From contig DATESZ010000158.1 of the NCBI GenBank assembly GCA_035283845.1, positions 1-27,586 of the forward strand: a stretch of DNA of 27,586 bases. The letters run 5' to 3'. Source of the DNA: DATESZ01 sp035283845. GTDB lineage: Bacteria; Desulfobacterota; Syntrophia; Syntrophales; JACQWR01. Every line of letters begins with the position of its first letter. Within the stretch, counting starts at the first letter, position 1. Of the stretch, positions 23,629-27,586 are shown one piece after another. The notes under the pieces are model-generated. The model was not told the origin of the DNA and ran no database searches. It saw only the letters and a list, made by a program, of their open reading frames with translations. The translations under genes were made by a program, and so were the position numbers.

Positions 23629-25506
23629 ATGGCTAATAATCACGGCGGCACGGTGTTAAGGGTTGATCTTACCAGAGGGAAAATCACCAGGGAAAGCATT
23701 CCAGAGAAAATCAAGAAAGATTTCGTCGGGGGCAGAGGGCTCGGGGTCAAGTATTTTTACGACGAAGTAGACCCGGGGGCAGATCCACTTGGCCCCGAGA
23801 ACAAGCTGTTTGTGCTTAACGGTCCTCTGGCGGGAACCAATGCCATGTCGGTAGCCCGGTGGATGGTGATCACCAAGAGCCCCTTGACGGACGGGTTTAC
23901 AAGGGCCGTAGGCGGGGCGGATTTTGCCGCCTATTTAAGATTTGCCGGTCTGGATATGGTAATACTTGAGGGGAAGGCAGAAAAGCCCGTCTACCTGTTT
24001 TTGGCCGACGACGGGACAGCAGAGCTCAGGGATGCCTCCGAACTTTGGGGTAAAGATACCTGGGAAACCCAGGTTTTGTTAAAGAAATGGCACGAAGAGG
24101 GGAATAAGAAGGTTAACAGCGCGGTGATCGGCCCTGGCGGGGAAAAGCTGGTCCGCTTCGCCGTAATTGAGAGCGAACGCCGCACTGCCAGCAGGGGTGG
24201 GGTCGGCACCGTGATGGGATCGAAAAATGTCAAAGCGATTGCTGTCAAGGCCAGCAGGAACATCCAACTGGCCGATCAGGAAACCTTTAAATCCGTAGTC
24301 AAAAAGCAGATTGATACCATGCAGGCGGACCCTATGTACCCACACTTTCAGAAATACGGAACGGCCATGGCGGAAGGCATGGCAGCTACCGGACTTATGC
24401 CTTGCAAGAATTTCCAGGAAGGGCCGCCGGATAACTTTATGGATATTTCCGGAGACGTTTATGACCGCTATACCCTGCGCCATGTCGGGTGTTACAGTTG
24501 TAGCATTAGGTGTGGCAAGGTGCGCAAGACGCAGGATCCCCGATACAGGGGAGCAGAAACCGAAGGACCGGAATATGAATCCATTTGGGTTTTTACTACC
24601 GATATAGGCTCTACGGCCGTTGAGCCCTCTCTGGTAGCCGATAAGATTTGCGACGACTTGGGCATTGATACCATCAGCGCCGGGGCTACCATCGCCTTTG
24701 CCTTTGAACTGTACAACCGGGGTATTATAACCAAACAGGACACTGACGGTTTGGAGCTTTCCTATGGCAATACCGATGCCATGATTAGCCTATTAGAAAA
24801 GATAGGCAAACGCGAGGGTTTCGGCGATCTCCTGGCCGAAGGCAGTTATCGGGCAGCGCGTAAAATCGGCCGGGGCGCCGAGCAGTACGCCATGACCAGC
24901 AAGAAACAGGAGCTTCCCGCCTATGACCCCAGGGGAGCCAAGGCCCAGGGTTTGAGCATGGCCACCGCAACTACCGGTGCGAATCATAATTACGGATATG
25001 CTTTCCAGGAAATTTTCAATGTTCCTATCCCTTATCAGGTGGATCGTTTTGCCGAAACAGGAAAAGGTAATTTGACTTGTTTTAATCAAAACTTGACGGC
25101 AGTCTTGGAACTGGGAATAGGATGCACATTCCCCGGGGTTTTTGGGTGGTTATCCATGGAAATCCTGGGTCAGCTTTTAGCAGCAGCCACCGGCTACCAG
25201 GAATTCCAGAATCCCCAATATTTATTAGATGCAGCAGAGAGAACAATTAACCTTGAGCGCCTTTTTAACCTGAGGGCAGGTTTAAGCCGTAAAGATGATT
25301 CCTTGCCGGAACGGGTTCAAAAAGAAATGCTCGCCAGGGGGGCCTCTCAGGGGCATAAGGTAGATGATATGGAAGGTATGCTGGATGAGTATTATGCTTC
25401 CAGGGGTTGGGATAAAAAAGGTATACCTACCCCCGAAACCCTCACCAGGCTAAAGCTCGCCTGGGCAATCAAAGATTTAAAACAAATACCCGGCCAAGCG
25501 GCCTGA
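23629..25506 (+). CDS. Tungsten-type aldehyde:ferredoxin oxidoreductase family
   Basis: The family oxidises aldehydes (or reduces acids) with ferredoxin, using a tungsto-bispyranopterin and one [4Fe-4S] cluster. At 625 residues it is of standard length. Domain 1 holds LRVDLTRGKITRESIP, FVGGRGLGVKYFYDEV and the pterin-binding RTASRGGVGTVMGSKNVKAI. The cluster ligands are Cys288, Cys291 and Cys295 (VGCYSCSIRCG) and Cys499 (LGIGCTFPGV), and GPEYES is the conserved Glu-containing motif near the cofactor. AAAGGAG lies 8 bases before the ATG. The substrate subtype cannot be read from motifs. The adjacent MoaD-like gene suggests a dedicated cofactor supply. In a syntrophic anaerobe a role in aldehyde detoxification or acid reduction is plausible. 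Confidence 0.95.
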   Translation: MANNHGGTVLRVDLTRGKITRESIPEKIKKDFVGGRGLGVKYFYDEVDPGADPLGPENKLFVLNGPLAGTNAMSVARWMVITKSPLTDGFTRAVGGADFAAYLRFAGLDMVILEGKAEKPVYLFLADDGTAELRDASELWGKDTWETQVLLKKWHEEGNKKVNSAVIGPGGEKLVRFAVIESERRTASRGGVGTVMGSKNVKAIAVKASRNIQLADQETFKSVVKKQIDTMQADPMYPHFQKYGTAMAEGMAATGLMPCKNFQEGPPDNFMDISGDVYDRYTLRHVGCYSCSIRCGKVRKTQDPRYRGAETEGPEYESIWVFTTDIGSTAVEPSLVADKICDDLGIDTISAGATIAFAFELYNRGIITKQDTDGLELSYGNTDAMISLLEKIGKREGFGDLLAEGSYRAARKIGRGAEQYAMTSKKQELPAYDPRGAKAQGLSMATATTGANHNYGYAFQEIFNVPIPYQVDRFAETGKGNLTCFNQNLTAVLELGIGCTFPGVFGWLSMEILGQLLAAATGYQEFQNPQYLLDAAERTINLERLFNLRAGLSRKDDSLPERVQKEMLARGASQGHKVDDMEGMLDEYYASRGWDKKGIPTPETLTRLKLAWAIKDLKQIPGQAA

Positions 25507-25521
25507 TCGCGAGAGAAGGCT

Positions 25522-25800
25522 ATGGATATCTCGGTAAGGCTTTACGGTTTATTGATCCCACATGTTCCGAAGAACCCCTTATCCCTGGATAGACCTGAAG
25601 GAAGTACGCTGGCAGACCTCATCAATTATATGGCTGAAGCCTATGGACCGCAGATGGAGAGGATTTTGAAACCGGCGGGAGACAGCCGGTTCCCATTAAT
25701 GATTATGGTTGACAGCAAAGAGGTAAGAGAGGATCATAATAAAGTAGTATTATCGCCGGGGGCTATAGTAGACCTGCTATCCCCCATGGCAGGCGGTTAG
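25522..25800 (+). CDS. MoaD/ThiS-like ubiquitin-fold sulfur carrier
   Basis: The 92-residue protein starts MDISVRLYGLLIPHVPK, has GSTLADLINYMAEAYG and VVLSPGAIVDLLSPMAGG, and ends in the diagnostic Gly-Gly that is adenylated and thiocarboxylated in MoaD-type carriers. These donate dithiolene sulfur to pyranopterin, the cofactor of aldehyde oxidoreductases. It starts 15 bp after that gene with GAGAAGG before the ATG, so they are surely cotranscribed. MoaD-like genes beside AOR genes are a recurrent arrangement in anaerobes. No MoaE or MoeB homologue is in the window. Confidence 0.9.
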   Translation: MDISVRLYGLLIPHVPKNPLSLDRPEGSTLADLINYMAEAYGPQMERILKPAGDSRFPLMIMVDSKEVREDHNKVVLSPGAIVDLLSPMAGG

Positions 25801-26086
25801 AGGGTAATCGCAGCGAAAGCTGCGCTAATTTAAAAATCGATGTAACTACTCAGGTGTTTAGGCTGTAGGCTGAAGGCTCTAAGTCGTTGCGCATGGACCG
25901 AATCAAGCCACCCAGAATTTTTCTTCAACCCCCATGCCCGCGCGTGGGCACAACGAAGGATGAAAACCGCCCCTATCCCTCCCTCTCCCGTCGAGGGGGA
26001 GGGGTACAGGGAGGGGGGCATTTTCATATAAAACAGGCGTCTCTTTTCATTGACAAGTTCCAAGGTTAGGAATTACAATAAGCTTG
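25801..26086. other. Gap with GNRA-loop hairpin and short repeats
   Basis: A perfect hairpin CGCAGC-GAAA-GCTGCG (25809-25824) lies 8 bp after the MoaD-like stop and could be a 3' processing or weak termination structure; no T-run follows. A degenerate triple TAGGCTG/TAGGCTG/AAGGCT lies at about 25859-25877. A G-rich repeat is listed separately. No gene is seen. Confidence 0.4.
25970..26019. repeat. G/C-rich intergenic foldback
   Basis: A C-rich arm with CCCTCCCTCTCCCG runs into a TCGA centre and a G-rich arm GGGGGAGGGGTACAGGGAGG; four G-tracts with loops of 1-4 bases lie at 25995-26018. It is the fifth member of the class of G-rich repeats in this window. Confidence 0.6.
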
Positions 26087-26452
26087 CTATTCAAAATCAG
26101 CCGGGCTCCTGACCGAAAGTCCCGGTCTGTTCAGTACATGTGTGTAGATCATGGTGGTAGAGACATCCGCATGTCCCAACAGTTCCTGCACCGTGCGGAT
26201 GTCATAACATGCCTCCAGTAAATGCGTAGCAAAGGAGTGACGCAAGGTGTGGCAACTTACCTTTCTATTTATACCTGCCCGTGAGGTTGCCTCTTTCACG
26301 GCCTTCTGCACGAGGTTTTCATTGATATGATGCCGCCGCACCCAATCAAGATAGGCTGTCTCGGTCCGGATCGAGTAATGGCGGCAGCGGATTTCTGTTT
26401 TCAGGGCATCAACCAGGGGGGAGAAAAGCCGATCAACCTCGCCGGGAACCAC
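26087..26452 (-). pseudogene. intI: Integron integrase (IntI-like) with the central region deleted
   Basis: The frame fuses two non-adjacent parts of an integron integrase. Part one is the N-terminal DNA-binding domain (ALKTEIRCRHYSIRTETAYLDWVRR). Part two is the C-terminal catalytic end (HINENLVQKAVKEATSRAGI, HTLRHSFATHLLEACYDIRT, VQELLGHADVSTTMIYTHVL, NRPGLSVRSPADFE), including HxLRH, GH and the nucleophile Tyr. The middle 180 or so residues, including the first catalytic Arg and the IntI-specific patch, are gone without a frame break at the join (in DWVRR-HHINEN). The open frame starts at GTG 26452, but similarity extends a little upstream to a stop. It reads away from the cassettes, as in all integrons. 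It should be catalytically dead. Confidence 0.82.
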
Positions 26453-26543
26453 CCGGTCGCGGAAAGCCCCTGCAACGGCATTAATAATCGCTCATAAAAT
26501 ATATCCAATTCAAGTAGTTAAGTTACAATTTAGGGTGTTATGC

Positions 26544-26572
26544 TGGACAGAATTATTATATCACTTTTTAAA
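26544..26572 (+). promoter_or_regulatory. Candidate cassette promoter (Pc-like)
   Basis: TGGACA (26544-26549) and TTTAAA (26567-26572) are 17 bases apart and point toward the cassette side, about 57 bp before the small ORF at 26629. Integrons carry such an outward promoter near intI/attI. The -10 is imperfect, so confidence is moderate. Confidence 0.4.
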
Positions 26573-26628
26573 CCGTTATCACAACCTGTTGAATTTGTCC
26601 AAGGTTTTTCCTGAAGGAGGTGGTGTAT

Positions 26629-26658
26629 ATGCACTATTTACCTTATATGGTTGAATAA
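26629..26658 (+). CDS. Nine-codon ORF with near-ideal ribosome binding site
   Basis: AAGGAGG (26614-26620) stands exactly 8 bases before ATG, followed by a 9-residue frame MHYLPYMVE and TAA. No other site in the window's intergenic DNA has such a perfect signal in front of so short a frame. Position between an intI remnant and the first attC-like structure recalls ORF-11 of class 1 integrons, a short attI frame whose translation helps express cassettes lacking their own ribosome site. Whether the peptide is made or matters is unknown; it may also be a decapitated gene start. Confidence 0.4.
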   Translation: MHYLPYMVE

Positions 26659-26706
26659 TTTGTTTTAGTCAAATGTTTTGTAATATATTTTTTCTGTCCA
26701 ATATAT

Positions 26707-26737
26707 GTTCGCGGCACGCCTCCGGCGCGCCGCGAAC
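26707..26737. repeat. GC-rich 14-bp inverted repeat at the attC left edge
   Basis: GTTCGCGGCACGCC (26707-26720) pairs with 26724-26737 around TCC with a single mismatch. Its right arm ends in CGCGAAC, which is also the left core of the attC-like fold, so the two structures are mutually exclusive when single-stranded. It marks a sharp switch from AT-rich to GC-rich DNA. Confidence 0.6.
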
Positions 26738-26878
26738 GGGGCGAGCTGCTTCGCCAGCGCCTGTTCTTCAGGCCACCGGAGGTGGCCTTTCGAACAATCG
26801 CTGGAGCGCTTAGCCGCCTAAGAATGGCGTGTGAACACGCCATCTTAGGTGGCACGCGCTCAGCTCGCCCCGTTAGGA
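26731..26878 (+). other. Large attC-like recombination site
   Basis: AACGGGGCGAGCTG (26735-26748) is the exact complement of CAGCTCGCCCCGTT (26861-26874), so the ends fold together and give the AAC...GTT core pairing of attC sites; the right core reads GTTAGGA (26872-26878). Inside are nested hairpins: GGCCACC/GGTGGCC (26771-26787) and an ATGGCGTGT/ACACGCCAT stem within TAAG...CTTAG (about 26819-26848). The length of about 145 bp is at the top of the known attC range. The core is not a perfect consensus (GTTRRRY, RYYYAAC), so the identity rests on fold and position, directly between intI debris and a gene starting 9 bases after GTTAGG. Confidence 0.6.
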
Positions 26879-26886
26879 GGTCTCAC

Positions 26887-27450
26887 ATGCGCAAACTGTT
26901 GCTACTTTGCTTCCTGGTAATAGCGCGAACTTCAAGCGCAGAAGTAACCGAGAATCTTGTCTATACTTCTTACGTAGCAAATGCCGATCCGACTCGTCCG
27001 CTGCTTAGCACATTGAATGCATCGTCACCCTACCGACAAAGCAGCCAAATTTTGCACGCATATACAAACTGGCATGTTAATTGGAACTTTCGATGGTTTG
27101 AGAAGCCGGATGGCAAATGCAGAATTTCCAGCGTCACCACCAAGTTAACTGGCAATATTCATCTGCCTAAGCTGGTTGGGGCTAACTCCACGCAAGGAAG
27201 TCAGTTCGAAAAATATTTATCCGCACTTCGCGTTCATGAACAAGGTCACTACAGCATTGGAAAAGAAGCTGCCACTGCGATTGATAGAAAGATACTTTCT
27301 TTGGGCGAAATGTCTAGTTGCAAAGCTCTTGAAGCTGCTGCGAATGACCTCGGAAACAGAACGATAAATGAATACAAAGAGAAAGAGTTGCGATACGACG
27401 ACTCGACGGCCCACGGCAAGACTCAAGGAGCATGGCTTGATGGAGAATAA
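26887..27450 (+). CDS. DUF922-like secreted HExxH protease, probable integron cassette gene
   Basis: The 187-residue protein has a signal peptide (MRKLLLLCFLVIARTSSA) and a mature domain with WHVNWNFRWFEKPDGKC, KLTGNIHLPKLV, and the zinc motif HEQGHY (HExxH) in LRVHEQGHYSIGKEAATAID, features of DUF922 putative zinc proteases. Cys at about 78 and 142 may form a disulfide. An in-frame ATG at 26782 lies inside the attC-like fold and is rejected: AGGAGG sits 6 bases before the ATG at 26887, and GTTAGGAGG fuses the attC core to the ribosome site, as in many cassettes. No attC of its own is seen after the stop; intron-like sequence begins 17 bp downstream. Substrate unknown. Confidence 0.75.
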   Translation: MRKLLLLCFLVIARTSSAEVTENLVYTSYVANADPTRPLLSTLNASSPYRQSSQILHAYTNWHVNWNFRWFEKPDGKCRISSVTTKLTGNIHLPKLVGANSTQGSQFEKYLSALRVHEQGHYSIGKEAATAIDRKILSLGEMSSCKALEAAANDLGNRTINEYKEKELRYDDSTAHGKTQGAWLDGE

Positions 27451-27466
27451 AGGGGACAGATTTATT

Positions 27467-27586
27467 GTGCGGCCGGGCAAGGTCGTGTAATTCAGCGGGT
27501 GTGAATCCCGCCCCGGAAGGATGGCCATCCACCGGGTAGCAAGTCCTTGGAGGTCTGGTGGTAACATCAGACTTTAAGCGTAGGAC
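27467..27586 (+). ncRNA. Probable 5' end of a group II intron (runs off window)
   Basis: The sequence begins GTGCGGCC, matching the GUGYG 5' splice-site consensus of group II introns, and continues with a structured leader typical of domain I: paired GCGGG...CCCGC (GCGGGTGTGAATCCCGC), GGATGGCCATCC, and AAGCGTAGGAC at the end. Immediately upstream is GGGGACAGATTTATT, which would hold the exon-binding target. The catalytic domain V and any reverse transcriptase would lie beyond the window, so this is only partly supported. Group II introns are known to invade integrons, some at attC sites. Confidence 0.55.

Noticed and set aside
26782..26886. N-terminal extension of the DUF922 protein
   Set aside because: It would be encoded by the attC-like hairpins and would bury the signal peptide; the ATG at 26887 has an AGGAGG site.
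1..27586. CRISPR array
   Set aside because: No series of regularly spaced short direct repeats exists; repeats are dispersed or paired only.

Overview
The window looks like chromosomal DNA of a Gram-negative anaerobe, most likely a Desulfobacterota (deltaproteobacterial, Syntrophales-like) organism. The grounds are a TolC/MacAB efflux operon and a lipoprotein (two membranes), an Fe-S type PurF, a tungsten-type aldehyde:ferredoxin oxidoreductase with its own MoaD-like protein, a UbiD decarboxylase, and abundant C/G-rich intergenic repeats. The taxon is inferred from gene content, not from a marker gene.

Layout. (1) 295-5841, minus strand: a cell-envelope cluster read as CPBP membrane protease, FecR-domain Ala-rich protein, SurA/PpiC-like lipoprotein, HAMP-only membrane protein and a secreted HExxH peptidase. 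(2) 6007-7640: a small membrane protein, then a mobile-element scrapyard holding a decapitated VapC toxin, a MITE-like element, an AT-rich P-loop NTPase fragment, twin REP-like palindromes and a DUF2442 gene broken by a 22-bp tandem duplication. (3) 7667-12577, plus strand: carB and purF, separated by a G-rich repeat that is itself split by a 129-bp foldback element with a 5-bp target duplication. (4) 12578-13394: a second PIN-domain remnant, tRNA-Leu(UAA), and the C-terminal stub of a tyrosine integrase 25 bp beyond the tRNA, marking a lost integrative element. (5) 13395-16701, minus strand: UbiD, FKBP isomerase, D-aminoacyl-tRNA deacylase and an unknown protein. (6) 16906-17449: a hairpin-led XRE regulator and a 59-residue rubredoxin-like protein that is easily missed. 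(7) 17953-23377, minus strand: a tightly coupled operon of K+ channel, TolC, MacA-like adaptor, ABC ATPase and MacB-type permease. (8) 23538-25800, plus strand: a promoter, the aldehyde oxidoreductase and a MoaD-like protein. (9) 26087-27586: a decayed integron, comprising an integron integrase with its middle deleted, a divergent promoter, a 9-codon ORF with a near-ideal ribosome binding site, a large attC-like fold, a DUF922 metalloprotease cassette, and the apparent 5' end of a group II intron running off the window.

The housekeeping genes look intact; almost all novelty lies between them. Several degraded genes (two PIN toxins, integrase stub, NTPase piece, DUF2442, intI) and at least three short transposable elements show that these gaps are repeatedly used insertion sites. 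The integron-like right end is the most interesting part: its standard divergent layout is preserved although the recombinase has lost its core.
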